From: CAWBOY01 sp963790585
GTDB lineage: Bacteria; Planctomycetota; Planctomycetia; Gemmatales; Gemmataceae
Reading direction: 5' to 3'
Assembly (NCBI GenBank): GCA_963790585.1
Contig: CAWBOY010000009.1
Coordinates: 1 to 64,000, forward strand
DNA: 64,000 nt
The translations under genes were made by a program, and so were the position numbers. Shown here piece by piece: positions 37,000 through 46,154 of the stretch. Position 1 is the first letter of the stretch; each line of letters begins with the position of its first letter. Under the pieces are notes generated by a model, which was not told where the DNA came from, did no database searches, and saw nothing but the letters and a program-made list of their open reading frames with translations.

Positions 37000-38729
37000 A
37001 TGAGCATTCGCATATCCTGCCCGCACTGCGAGCGTGCTTACCAACTGGCCGACGCGCAGCGTGGCAAGACGATTCGCTGCAAAAATTGCCAGGGGACGTT
37101 CAAGGTCGAGGACGAGTCAGCGCCGCCCGCCGCGGATCCTGGCTATGAGGCGGCTGTTGACCACGCCCCCATACCGGAATTCGAGGAGGAGATTCCCTTT
37201 TCCCGAAAGGGCCTGCTGTTGTCCCTGCTATGGCTGATCGGCTGGGAAGTCGTCTGCTTGAGTTTTGCGATCGGCATGCCCATTCTCGTCTATCTGGCGA
37301 TCACCCGACAGGGCGTCTCTCTCGAAGCCATCATTCCGCTAGCCATTGGTGTCCTGGCAACCGTGTTCGGAGTCTCGGGGTTTCTCGCGTCTCTGGCCAG
37401 TTTGCGGCTTTTCTTCCTCAGCACCATTCCTTCCAGCTCCCATTACCTGATAACGGCCGACCGACTGCGCCGCTATTCGCGCCGCGGCGAAGTGCTTGAA
37501 GAGATCCCCTTCGGAAACATCGCCGACATGCGCCTGGTGACGCGAAGGCTCACGGAAGTCATGGGGGAGGGAGCGGATGCCGACGTCAAGGCCAGGATCT
37601 TGCATATCAACTTGCGCAGCCCCGAGCAAAAAAAAACGGTCCTCGATCACCACTTCATGCGCTGGAGCCGACAAGTCCACGACACCGACCTCGCACTGTC
37701 CGAGGATTTCATGGGCGTGCCGATCAAGACGGTTTACAAGAAGATCAAAAAGCGTTGGCAGCAGTGGCAGGAAGGGGGCCATCGCCAGGAGGATATCGGA
37801 CAATACCGCGCCCCCAAGCGCCGGCGTGTTCCCTGGTATCAAAGGCCGGCGGTGATCGTCTCCGGCGTGCTTGGCCTCGTCGCGCTGGCTGGGCTGCTCG
37901 TCGTGTTGATCGTTGCCCTGAACGCCCGGGAGCCAGGCGTCGCACAGAACCCTAACCCCATCCAACAGCTGAACGCCGAAGGGCCAAAACCTAACCAGCA
38001 GCAGCCTCCAGCGGACGGGCCGAACGCGAAGCATCAACTGCCCGGCCAGGGGGCCCCGGAAAAGCTGGCCCCTGCCACCATCCCGGGCCTGATCGCTTAC
38101 TGGCCACTCAACGAGGGGCAGGGGGCGATCACGATCGATGAAGCGCGCAAGCAGCCCGCCGTTCGTCATGGGGGCGAGTGGGTTCAGGGGATCAAGGGGT
38201 CGGCCCTCCGCTTCAACGGGACCAGTGACTTTCTCGACCTGCGCGATGACGCCCGGCTCAATTTCGGTCGCGGCGCTCCATTCACCCTCGCCGGATGGGT
38301 CGCTACCGAGACAGATCGGGGGCGATTTGCGCCTTTCGCAAGGCCAGTGGGTTTGGCGTGATCGGCGTCCAGGTGGTCAAGGGAAACCTTCACGGTTGGG
38401 TCCGTGATGACAACAGCGGCTTCGGCGGCGTGCAGCTCAACGGTGGCCCAATTAAAGACGGCAAGTGGCATCACTTCGCCCTCACGCGCCAGCCCGACGG
38501 CACCATCGAGTTGTTCCTGGACGCCCAGTCGCAGGGCAAGGAGGTAGGCAAGAACACCGGCGGGCCCATCACGACCGACCTACGCGCCCTTGCTTCGGAC
38601 CGGTTCGTGGTAGCCAGCGGCAAGGACGCCCCCGCCGCCTACTTCGCTGGCAGCATCAATGAGATGTGTGTCTATGACCGTGCCTTGTCTCCGGCGGAGA
38701 TTGGCGTACTGGCGGGTAAGAAGGAATGA
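37000..38729 (+). CDS. MJ0042-type zinc-ribbon membrane protein with LamG domain, one frameshift
   Basis: Joined across the G5 run at 38318-38322, this gives about 575 residues. Residues 1-40 are the MJ0042-type zinc ribbon (ISCPHCERAYQL, KTIRCKNCQGTFKV), very common at the N-terminus of planctomycete proteins. Two to three hydrophobic helices follow (residues 68-145), then a cytoplasmic domain and another helix (VIVSGVLGLVALAGLLVVLIV near 285). After a Pro/Gln-rich linker comes a LamG/concanavalin-like jelly roll: AYWPLNEGQGAITIDEA, AFRKASGFGVIG, WHHFALTRQPDGTIELFLDA, and INEMCVYDRALSPAEI. The topology places the LamG domain outside the membrane, so it probably binds an extracellular ligand. 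The original frame stops at 38361 only because of the shift. Confidence 0.8.
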
Positions 38730-38791
38730 GGGTAAGGGGCTATTTTCTCCTAAGGGGGTCTTTTGGCCGACAACGAATGAAAAGCGGAAGA

Positions 38792-39543
38792 ATACCAGGG
38801 GTCAGGTTCATTTATTGACGCACTTGCCGCGGTGCTTATACTGACGGACATGCCACGACGCTTGCGCTGTGCTGATGCGGGTTACGTCTACCATGTCCTC
38901 AATCGAGCCGTGGGACGTGCGACGTTGTTTCACAAGAGCCCGGACTATGCCGCCTTCGAGAAAATCTTGCGGCAAGCGTGGGAACGCTCGGCCATGCGGC
39001 TGTTGGCTTACGTCGTGATGCCAAACCATTGGCATCTAGTTGTTTGGCCCGAACGCGACGGTGACCTGACAAGCTACCTGCAATGGTTGACCGTGACGCA
39101 CGTTCGCCGTTGGCACGCCCATCATCATACACAGGGAACAGGCCCTATTTACCAGGGTCGATTCAAATCATTTCCGATTCAGGACGGCGACCACTTTTTG
39201 ACGGTGTGCCGATACGTCGAGCGGAATCCGCTGCGTGCCGGTATGGTGGACCGGACGGAAAAGTGGCGTTGGTCGAGTCTGTGGCACCGAACGCATAAGA
39301 CCTGCGTGCCATGGCTGACGCCCTGGCCGGTTGCGGTGCCGGATAGCTGGACGGCCCACGTCAACCGACCGGAGACGGAGTTAGAATTGGCGGCATTGCG
39401 GCGTTCGGTGGTGCGCAGTGCGCCCTATGGTGACGTTGGCTGGCAACAGCGAACGGCGGCGCGTTTAGATTTGGAATCGTCTCTGCGGGACCGGGGAAGG
39501 CCGGTGAAGGATGAGGGCGATAAATGAACCTGACCCCTGGTAT
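38792..39543 (+). mobile_element. RAYT transposon with 23-bp perfect inverted ends
   Basis: ATACCAGGGGTCAGGTTCAT(TTA) at 38792-38814 is exactly inverted at 39521-39543, enclosing only the RAYT gene. The right copy overlaps the last codons of the gene. The core GGGGTCAGGT is shared with the palindrome at 3553. The element directly abuts the IS110 gene (next start 39630). Confidence 0.9.
38850..39527 (+). CDS. REP-associated tyrosine transposase (RAYT, Y1/HUH)
   Basis: A 225-residue single-domain transposase of the IS200-like TnpA_REP type. The HUH motif is PNHWHLVV near residues 56-63, the catalytic tyrosine region is VCRYVERNPLRAGMV near 115-128, and the family opening is MPRRLRCADAGYVYHVLNRA. 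Such enzymes bind and process REP palindromes at GT-containing ends, and this gene is flanked by exactly inverted 23-bp ends. ATG 38850 is the family start. It could mobilise related palindromes elsewhere in the genome, including the one at 3553, which shares the core sequence. That link is inference. Confidence 0.93.
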   Translation: MPRRLRCADAGYVYHVLNRAVGRATLFHKSPDYAAFEKILRQAWERSAMRLLAYVVMPNHWHLVVWPERDGDLTSYLQWLTVTHVRRWHAHHHTQGTGPIYQGRFKSFPIQDGDHFLTVCRYVERNPLRAGMVDRTEKWRWSSLWHRTHKTCVPWLTPWPVAVPDSWTAHVNRPETELELAALRRSVVRSAPYGDVGWQQRTAARLDLESSLRDRGRPVKDEGDK

Positions 39544-39629
39544 GTGGGTTTTTATCAATAAAGATCCCTTCCAGCGAGCCATCTGCCACAATGAGACGAG
39601 CCCTCTCTCTTTTATCGGAGGCAGGTCTC

Positions 39630-41192
39630 ATGGCCACTACTCGCACCCGCAAACGCTCCTCTTCTCGACGTCCGACGACCTCCCTGGGTAAGCCGCGCGG
39701 CGTTCTTCATCCTCGCGTCCAGCAGGTCGGGCCCGAGCACTTCGGCATCGTCTGCTTTGACTGCGCCAAGGCTCGTTCCAAATTTCTCGTCGCTGATTTC
39801 TATGGCCGCGTCCTCATCCCGCCCACCACCGTGGCTCATGCTCGGCCCGACCTCGCCGCGGCCGTCGCACAGGTCCGCGCAGCCTTCGCCGCTAACCAAA
39901 TAGCTGACGGGCTCGTCGCCATCGAACGTACCGGTCGGTACCATCGCATCGTGCAACGCACCTTTGCTGCCGCCGGTTTTGAGACACGCATCCTCCATCC
40001 CTTCGTCACCAAGCAGTATCGTCAGCCCGTCGATCCCGGCTACAAGACTGATGACACCGACCTGTCAGCGATTCACCGCGCTACCGTCACCGGCTGCGCC
40101 CTCCTCGAAGCCACTCGGGACGAAGCCTGGACTTCACTGCTCTTGCTCATCCGTCAACGCCGCGACCTCGTCCGCAAAAGCGCTGCCCTCAACTGCCAAA
40201 TCCGCGACCACCTCGATGCCTGCCTACCGGGCTTTGCCGCCTGCTTTGATGATCTTTGGGATAGCCCCATCCCCTGGCATCTCCTCCAACATTTTCCTAC
40301 TGCCGAGCTACTGCGTCAGGCAGGACTGACAACCCTATGTCAGTCGCTGCGCCAAGCCAACATTCGCTTCCAACAACGCACCGTACAGAACATCATCGAC
40401 TGGGCTGAACAGGCCACGCCCGGCGATGTCGCCGCCGACCTGCACCGCCGCATTGCCTTGGCCTACTATCACGATCGTATTCAAAAATCCCAGGAAATAC
40501 GGGCTCTCGAGCGCGACATCGCTGCTCGATTAGTGCGCACACCCTACATCCTGCTGCTGTCCTTCCCAGGCATAAATGTCGTCAGTGCCGCCGACTTCGC
40601 GGGTGAAATGGGACCCATCGAACACTACGCCAATGCCAAAGCCATCACTGGTCGGGCCGGCCTGCGGCCATCGCGTTATCAGAGCGACCAAGTCGATAAA
40701 GCCAATGGCCCACTAGTGCGTAATTGTAACCGCTCGCTCCGCGCCGCCATCCTTGGCATCGCCGACAACCTGATCGTTTGCAACCATCACTTCCAGGTAC
40801 TGGCAACGCAATGGCGGTCTCAGGGAAAAGACCCACGACACACCCGCGTCAAGGTGGCCTTGCGGTTCTGTCGCATCGCCTTCCAGATGGTGGCTGGCCG
40901 ACAAGTGTTTCGCCACCCAAGCATCCAAGGCCGTCATTACATCCTCGACAAACTGACGGCCTTCCACCGCGACCACGACAGCGGCATGGTCGAGGTGCTA
41001 CGTGACCTGCAAGCGGCCGTCGGCCAACTACCGAAACGAGAACATGCGGCCGAAGCCAAGCCGCTGGCCGAGGAACTGCAACGGATCCAAGACGGTCATC
41101 GGCGTGGTCCTCAACCACTCGGGGACATCCTGCCGATCGTGTTGGCACGCCTGGGGATCGGCGTGATAGAATCGGAAGAGTCAGGGGAGTAG
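39630..41192 (+). CDS. IS110 family transposase (DEDD RuvC-like plus Tnp20)
   Basis: A 520-residue transposase. The N-terminal RuvC-like DEDD domain shows FGIVCFDCAKARSKFLVADF, LVAIERTGRYHR and the KTDDTDLSAIHRATV motif. The C-terminal transposase_20 domain shows LLSFPGINVVSAADFAGE and a serine-containing GRAGLRPSRYQSDQ. IS110 enzymes recombine without inverted ends, guided by a structured 'bridge' RNA made from a noncoding end. The ORF is longer than most family members (320-460 residues). ATG 39630 (MATTRTRKRSS) follows GGAGGC by about 8 bases; ATG 39591 is an alternative. Confidence 0.92.
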   Translation: MATTRTRKRSSSRRPTTSLGKPRGVLHPRVQQVGPEHFGIVCFDCAKARSKFLVADFYGRVLIPPTTVAHARPDLAAAVAQVRAAFAANQIADGLVAIERTGRYHRIVQRTFAAAGFETRILHPFVTKQYRQPVDPGYKTDDTDLSAIHRATVTGCALLEATRDEAWTSLLLLIRQRRDLVRKSAALNCQIRDHLDACLPGFAACFDDLWDSPIPWHLLQHFPTAELLRQAGLTTLCQSLRQANIRFQQRTVQNIIDWAEQATPGDVAADLHRRIALAYYHDRIQKSQEIRALERDIAARLVRTPYILLLSFPGINVVSAADFAGEMGPIEHYANAKAITGRAGLRPSRYQSDQVDKANGPLVRNCNRSLRAAILGIADNLIVCNHHFQVLATQWRSQGKDPRHTRVKVALRFCRIAFQMVAGRQVFRHPSIQGRHYILDKLTAFHRDHDSGMVEVLRDLQAAVGQLPKREHAAEAKPLAEELQRIQDGHRRGPQPLGDILPIVLARLGIGVIESEESGE

Positions 41193-41411
41193 ATCCCAGC
41201 TGAACCAGGTCCACGAACCGAGAACGCCTAATGACCCCAAGGGGCGAACCCTTATCAAAGCATGGCGCTCTCTCGGATCACCAACGCCTGATACGGCACC
41301 ATGGGGTCGCTCCCCTGATATACCAGTATGGCGACAAGGTGATCACACCAACGAGAGAGGCAGGCTCGTGGCTCCGATAAAGCTACTCCACAACTCTCTT
41401 GTGAAGCCGTT
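41193..41411 (+). other. IS110 3' noncoding region, candidate bridge RNA location
   Basis: These 219 bases follow the transposase stop and precede the truncated ORF. They are noncoding and contain several short inverted pairs (ACCCCAAGGGGCGAACCC, TGGGGTCGCTCCCC). On the other side of the gene only about 90 bases are free, because the RAYT lies there. If this IS110 belongs to the group with a long right end, the bridge RNA would be here. The element end itself cannot be located by eye. Confidence 0.35.
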
Positions 41412-42056
41412 TTGGACGGTGGCGTACTCCGTCCGTACATTCCGGGGCATCTCTTTGGGATATGGCACTCTTTGATTTTCGCCGACGCGGTACCACCCCT
41501 CGCAATCAATGTTTCTTCGAAGGTGCCGCTTAAAGAGATCGTTGCTTCGATCGCCGGAAACCAGTTTGGTGCGACGGTTGTAAAGGCTGATCTAACAAAA
41601 CAGAAGTATGTCGTGCTCGTTCCGCCAAATAAGTCGTCCGGTGGACTCGGCCTTATCACCGATGAGCTGATTTTGCAGCCTGTCTCGGACGCCCAAGGGG
41701 CATTGGGCAGCAAAAAAATCCCCCTATCCCTATTGCGCACAGAAGATGTGTTCGCGTCTCCGCCAAGCTTACTCATTGGAAATATCTGTCTCGGAAATTC
41801 CGCCAAGGAAATCGTCACGCTTTTCTCTCTCACGGGCAAACCATTCGAGATTGTCGGATGTTCGGTTACTTCGAAGTCAGCGGATTCTCCCTGCGTGGTG
41901 ACGCCAAAATTCGAGGAAAAGCAGATTTCGATCGACTTCACTCCCACGCAAGTAGGAAGATTAGCCTTTGATTTGACAGTCGAAATCAAGCCTGCAACCG
42001 GGACTAAGAAGTCAATTACGATACCAATAGTAGCATTTGTTTCCTCTCAGGAATAA
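41412..42056 (+). pseudogene. 5'-truncated gene of a DUF1573-like protein
   Basis: A 214-residue open frame with no signal peptide and no ribosome site at its first ATG. Its content is beta-rich: INVSSKVPLKEIVASIAGN, FGATVVKADLTKQKYVVLVP, and an Ig-like end LLIGNICLGNSAKEIVTLFS / FTPTQVGRLAFDLTVEIKP that resembles the ASPM-SPD2-Hydin/DUF1573 style. The start of the gene was probably removed by insertion of the IS110 element immediately upstream. It is followed after 16 bases by the secreted LolA-like gene, so the two were probably an operon. Confidence 0.6.
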
Positions 42057-42072
42057 GGAGGCGGCCAAGCCC

Positions 42073-43206
42073 ATGATACGTTCATTACGAGAACGGATTC
42101 CTTTTGTCCTATCTATCGGCATCGTCCTGTTGGGCGCCTGCGCCGACATGGTTCATGCCCAGAATCGAGTCACGATTGAGCAGATCCGTACCGCCTGGGA
42201 AAAGCGGTCGAAACAGATTCGCTCCGCGCACTTTGCGTGGACGTCGAAAAGGACGGACAGCGTAGGAGCGATGACGGACTACTATTATCCAGTTTTTCAA
42301 GAGAAGGGTGTGAAGACGATTCCTCCCAAGGAAACGACACTCATTGAGGATTCGACGTTGACGCTCGTCGATACGGGTTTTCGATACTACTTGGGTGGCC
42401 ATCAATGGTCGCGGAAAACAGAGTCTTACGAGTTGAGACCGTACCTCAGTGTGCAAGCCGGCGATACCAGCAAGAGTCTTATGACATCCACTGGAAATTA
42501 CGCCCGGGGAATGGTCAATCTGCCTAAGAACTCCGACGGCACTGTACCAAACCTCCGCGCAATCTTCACCTGTATACGTGGCCTCACTCCTGGGTGCAAA
42601 ACCTATTCACTCGACGAGCTTTCCGTTTTTAGACAACATGTGGCAATTAATGGCAAGGATTGTATCGAGTTGCAAAGCAATGCGAGCAAGAATGGGAAAG
42701 ACTATCTTTACATCGATTCGGCGCGCAATTTTACCGTGGTCCGATGCGTTGAGTCAGATGCTCAGCGAGTTCATTTTAGCATGGACATAAATTATGTTAA
42801 AGATCCCTGTGGCGAGTGGGTGCCGGCGGAATGGAGCTACGTTACTGTGTATCCGTCGATGTACAGTAAGGATCTAACAAAAAGATTCGTAGCAAAAGTG
42901 ACGAGCCACGAGATTAACCCGGTGATTGACAATAAGGAGCTCAATATCGATTATCCGTCGGAATCATTGGTGACTGATACCAAGGGTGGTGGAAGCTATA
43001 TTGTTCAGGAGGACGGTTCAAAAAGCGTGGTGTCACGAAATGATTTGTTCAAAAAATCGCCTGAGGAATTGCGAGTGAGCGCTCGTCAGACAGCCTTTCA
43101 GAGTCGCTGGTATTTTTGGGTGTCCATGAGCTTCTTGATTGCGGGATTATGTGCGGGAGGCATTTTCGCCTGGCGTTGGCTGGCGAAGCGAACCAGTGCG
43201 CGGTAG
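42073..43206 (+). CDS. Secreted/membrane-anchored LolA-like protein
   Basis: A 377-residue protein with signal peptide (RIPFVLSIGIVLLGACADMV, cleavage near residue 30 after VHA). The domain begins TIEQIRTAWEKRSKQIRSAHFAW and resembles the LolA/outer-membrane-lipoprotein-sorting style of planctomycete proteins. A C-terminal transmembrane helix (FWVSMSFLIAGLCAGGIFAW, near residues 345-365) is followed by basic residues. AAGGAGG at 42055-42061 gives a good site for ATG 42073. The pairing with the upstream Ig-like ORF suggests a joint extracytoplasmic role. Substrate unknown. Confidence 0.72.
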   Translation: MIRSLRERIPFVLSIGIVLLGACADMVHAQNRVTIEQIRTAWEKRSKQIRSAHFAWTSKRTDSVGAMTDYYYPVFQEKGVKTIPPKETTLIEDSTLTLVDTGFRYYLGGHQWSRKTESYELRPYLSVQAGDTSKSLMTSTGNYARGMVNLPKNSDGTVPNLRAIFTCIRGLTPGCKTYSLDELSVFRQHVAINGKDCIELQSNASKNGKDYLYIDSARNFTVVRCVESDAQRVHFSMDINYVKDPCGEWVPAEWSYVTVYPSMYSKDLTKRFVAKVTSHEINPVIDNKELNIDYPSESLVTDTKGGGSYIVQEDGSKSVVSRNDLFKKSPEELRVSARQTAFQSRWYFWVSMSFLIAGLCAGGIFAWRWLAKRTSAR

Positions 43207-43231
43207 CGGTTGCTATATTGTTCTTTTCTAA

Positions 43232-44844
43232 GTTCAAGTTTCGCACATTCCGGCGCATAAATCTAGCGCTGGGGCCGGTGATTTTTGACGGTCCGTCGAG
43301 TCACATGTGCCGGGATTGGTTGAAAAAAGACGGCGAGCAGCTGTCTCATCCGACTCGGCTGAGAAGCTCGGTAATCTGGGTGAGCCAGGTTTTTAGGCGA
43401 CACCGTTTTGGAAGCAGTGTGTCGGTTTTCTCTTGGCAACTGACACGCCGTAGGGTGGTCAAAAGATCAGCAAACGAAGGCTCTTGTTTGCGTCGATACC
43501 ACGGGCGGTACGGAAACTGGAGGAAGCGGTGACCCATCTGGTGGAACCAGACGACAACCAGGCTATACAGCAGCAGAGCCATCGGTGCGGTCCGCTGGAC
43601 GGCCAGGGGCAAGCGGTTGGCAGGGTCTTCCAGCCCCAAAAATTGTTTGCAATTCTCGAAGGTGCATTCGATGGCCCACCGGCACGCATAGGTGGAGAGG
43701 ATGTGGCGGGCATCCCAGTCAAGGTTGGTGCAGTAAAACATTTGATCGGGCCTTTTACCTTGAAGATCACGTGTCAAGACGATGGTCAAAAGACGCTGGC
43801 CACCAGCCTTGTAGTACAAGGCTTGCTGGGTTTTGACCTGTAGGACAGCATGGAGTCCGAACTGATCGAAGTGGAGTTCCGTCCAGGGTCGCGTGGCGTC
43901 GTCGGCCCATTGGGCCATGTTCGGCAAACGTGTACCCTTCTTTCGTGGAGCCCCTTTGCCTTTTGTCGTACGTGGCTGTGGGAGAGCATAGAGGGCGCCT
44001 TTGGGATGAACGTGGCTGATCAAATGAACGTTGGCCGGTAGGTGGGACAGAACGCTCTTGCCGCCGTAGGCACTGTCGCCTGTAACGACGATTTCGTCTT
44101 GAGGAAACCAGGTAGAGACCAAGGAAATCAGCTCGACGGCCAGTTCGGGCCGGGTGCGATGGTTGGGGTCGGCCTTGGTCTTGGCGGCTTTGGCTTTGCT
44201 CTTTTTTCCCTTGGTGAGACCTTGGCGATTGCGATACAACCTCATGGTGATTGGTAAGGCAAAGACTTTGGTGGGTGCCCAGAAGGGGTGGGCGATGACG
44301 AGGCAGAGGACGACCCAATCGTGTCCCCAACTAACAAGAGGTTTGGCGCGGCTGGAGATGAGGGGATCGTAGTGCATGCCGGCGCCGTAAACAGTGAGGC
44401 CACGTTTACGACACAAGGTATCATCGACGGCCCACGACAAGGAAGCGCCCAGGGCGAACACGCGTGCCACTAATTTGGCCAGGTGCAAAGACAAGACATC
44501 CCTATCCCAGGCGGCATGACTGAAAAAGCGATGGAAGCGGCACCAGTGTCCGTTGTCGAGGTTGCCTCCCGTGAAGATGACGTCGGTGACGTAGCGGCGG
44601 CGTGGAGAGAGAACCCAGCCGGAGATGATCTCGACGAAGGTCTGAAAGGTTGGGGCGGTGAAAACAGGAACGAAATGCTGTAGCAGAGCAACGAAAGAGG
44701 CGGTAACTTCCATAGATCGGCTTCCTTGCCACGGGGCGACCTGGAATAGTAGATGATCCCAAGTTACCAAACCGAGCCGGGAAGCCGAACTTTTTTCTCC
44801 CGCGAGATGCTGCCAACAGACCCTAAAATGTGCGAAACTTGAAC
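43232..44844 (-). mobile_element. IS701-like insertion sequence, complete, 18-bp ends
   Basis: GTTCAAGTTTCGCACATT at 43232-43249 is exactly inverted at 44827-44844. Both sides are flanked by TAA (CTAA if the C shared with the element end is counted: 43228-43231 and 44844-44847). This agrees with the short YTAR target duplications of the IS701 family. The element is about 1613 bp and holds one transposase gene. Confidence 0.88.
43346..44713 (-). CDS. IS701-like DDE transposase
   Basis: A 455-residue transposase with the DDE layout of the IS701/DDE_5 superfamily: LGASLSWAVDDTLCRKRGLT carries the first Asp, DEIVVTGDSAYGGKSVL the second, and the Glu lies in CRWAIECTFENCKQFLGLED (the ECTFENCKQ motif near residue 380). 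The start MEVTASFVALLQHF at ATG 44713 is family-like; the longer frame to 44770 is not needed. The gene is intact and fills its element. Confidence 0.9.
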   Translation of the reverse strand: MEVTASFVALLQHFVPVFTAPTFQTFVEIISGWVLSPRRRYVTDVIFTGGNLDNGHWCRFHRFFSHAAWDRDVLSLHLAKLVARVFALGASLSWAVDDTLCRKRGLTVYGAGMHYDPLISSRAKPLVSWGHDWVVLCLVIAHPFWAPTKVFALPITMRLYRNRQGLTKGKKSKAKAAKTKADPNHRTRPELAVELISLVSTWFPQDEIVVTGDSAYGGKSVLSHLPANVHLISHVHPKGALYALPQPRTTKGKGAPRKKGTRLPNMAQWADDATRPWTELHFDQFGLHAVLQVKTQQALYYKAGGQRLLTIVLTRDLQGKRPDQMFYCTNLDWDARHILSTYACRWAIECTFENCKQFLGLEDPANRLPLAVQRTAPMALLLYSLVVVWFHQMGHRFLQFPYRPWYRRKQEPSFADLLTTLRRVSCQEKTDTLLPKRCRLKTWLTQITELLSRVG

Positions 44845-44892
44845 TAAGGGGTTTTCGTCATGAAATTCAACGAGAGTACCTGGGGTTTCGGG

Positions 44893-46154
44893 CAGGGCAA
44901 TCGCATCTAAACGCCTGTTCATTATTGGCTGTTCAGTTGTCAGGGACAAGGTTACTGCGAATGATTCTGGTGGAACGTACCCGTTTCACGGAGGAAAAGA
45001 CTCATGGCGCAGACCCAAGCAACCCCCTTTCTTGCCGCTTTTGCCCAGTTGCAGGATCCACGCATCAACCGTACCAAGCATCACCGACTGCTGGACATCC
45101 TCTTCATCGCCCTGTGCGCTGTCGTCAGCGGCGCCAACGATTGCGTGGCCATGGAAAAGTTCGCCAAGAGCAAGCGCGTCTGGCTCGAAAAATTCCTGGA
45201 TCTGCCCGACCGCGTGCCGTCGCATGACACCTTCGCTCGTGTGTTCGCCGCCCTGGATGGCAAAGCCTTTGTCGAGTGTTTTCTGAGCTGGGTGACCAGC
45301 CTCGAACGGAGTACGTCCGGCCAGGTGGTGGCCATCGACGGCAAGACGGCTCGTGCGACGTTGGATCGAGCCAAGAGCAAGCATCCGCTTCATGTCGTTA
45401 GCGCCTGGGCCACGGAGAACCAATTGCTTTTGGGTCAGGAAGTGGTCGATGACAAATCCAATGAGATCACAGCGATTCCTAAACTGTTGGAGGTGTTGGA
45501 ATTGACGGGAGCGATTGTGACTTTGGATGCCATGGGATGTCAGAAAGAGATTGCCAGCAAGATACGAGAAAAGGGAGCCGATTATGTGCTGGCGGTGAAA
45601 GGGAATCAGGAGCATTTGGAGCAGGACATCGTGGAGGCGTTTGCCGCCGTGGACGAGGGTCGTAGCACGGCAACGGTGCAAACGCACACGGAGCAGGACA
45701 AGGGGCACGGTCGCTTGGAAACGCGCTGGACGCAGACGATGGCGGTACCCAAGACGTTGCGTCATCAGGAGGATTGGCGGGATCTGGTGAGCATCGCCCG
45801 TTGCACGCGTAGCTACCAGGAGGGTGGAGTGGAGAAGTCGGAGGTGCGTTATTTTATAAGCAGCCTGCAACCCAAGGCGAAGCAGATGGCGGGAGCGATA
45901 CGGAGTCATTGGGGAGTGGAGAATGGCTTGCATTGGGTGTTGGACATGTATTTTGCGGAGGATCGCAATCGTGCTCGGACGGGCCATGCGGCAGGGAACC
46001 TGGCGTTGTTACGACGCTGGGTCATCTCGTTATTGCGGCAGGACGAATCGACCAAAGGCGGCATCGAGAAGAAGCGCTTGCAAGCAGGCTGGAACGACGA
46101 AACGCGCGAGGCCATTCTTGGCCTTTTTATGGGGGATTAGATGCGATTGCCCTG
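44893..46154 (+). mobile_element. ISAs1 family insertion sequence with 18-bp ends and 10-bp target duplication
   Basis: CAGGGCAATCGCATCTAA at 44893-44910 is exactly inverted at 46137-46154. GGGTTTCGGG occurs directly on both sides (44883-44892 and 46155-46164). This is the signature of a recent insertion; ISAs1 family duplications are 8-10 bp. The element is 1262 bp with one transposase, whose stop codon TAG lies in the right inverted end. Confidence 0.95.
45004..46140 (+). CDS. ISAs1 family transposase
   Basis: A 378-residue DDE transposase. The N-terminal FAQLQDPRINRTKHHRLLDI and FIALCAVVSGAND are the family opening (the DDE_Tnp_ISAs1-associated helical part). VVAIDGKTARATLD carries the first Asp, GAIVTLDAMGCQKEIASKI the second, and SHWGVENGLHWVLDMYFAED the catalytic Glu. 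Length and motifs are complete, and the element ends match, so it is likely active. ATG 45004 with GGAGGAAAAGACTC upstream is a good start. Confidence 0.95.
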   Translation: MAQTQATPFLAAFAQLQDPRINRTKHHRLLDILFIALCAVVSGANDCVAMEKFAKSKRVWLEKFLDLPDRVPSHDTFARVFAALDGKAFVECFLSWVTSLERSTSGQVVAIDGKTARATLDRAKSKHPLHVVSAWATENQLLLGQEVVDDKSNEITAIPKLLEVLELTGAIVTLDAMGCQKEIASKIREKGADYVLAVKGNQEHLEQDIVEAFAAVDEGRSTATVQTHTEQDKGHGRLETRWTQTMAVPKTLRHQEDWRDLVSIARCTRSYQEGGVEKSEVRYFISSLQPKAKQMAGAIRSHWGVENGLHWVLDMYFAEDRNRARTGHAAGNLALLRRWVISLLRQDESTKGGIEKKRLQAGWNDETREAILGLFMGD

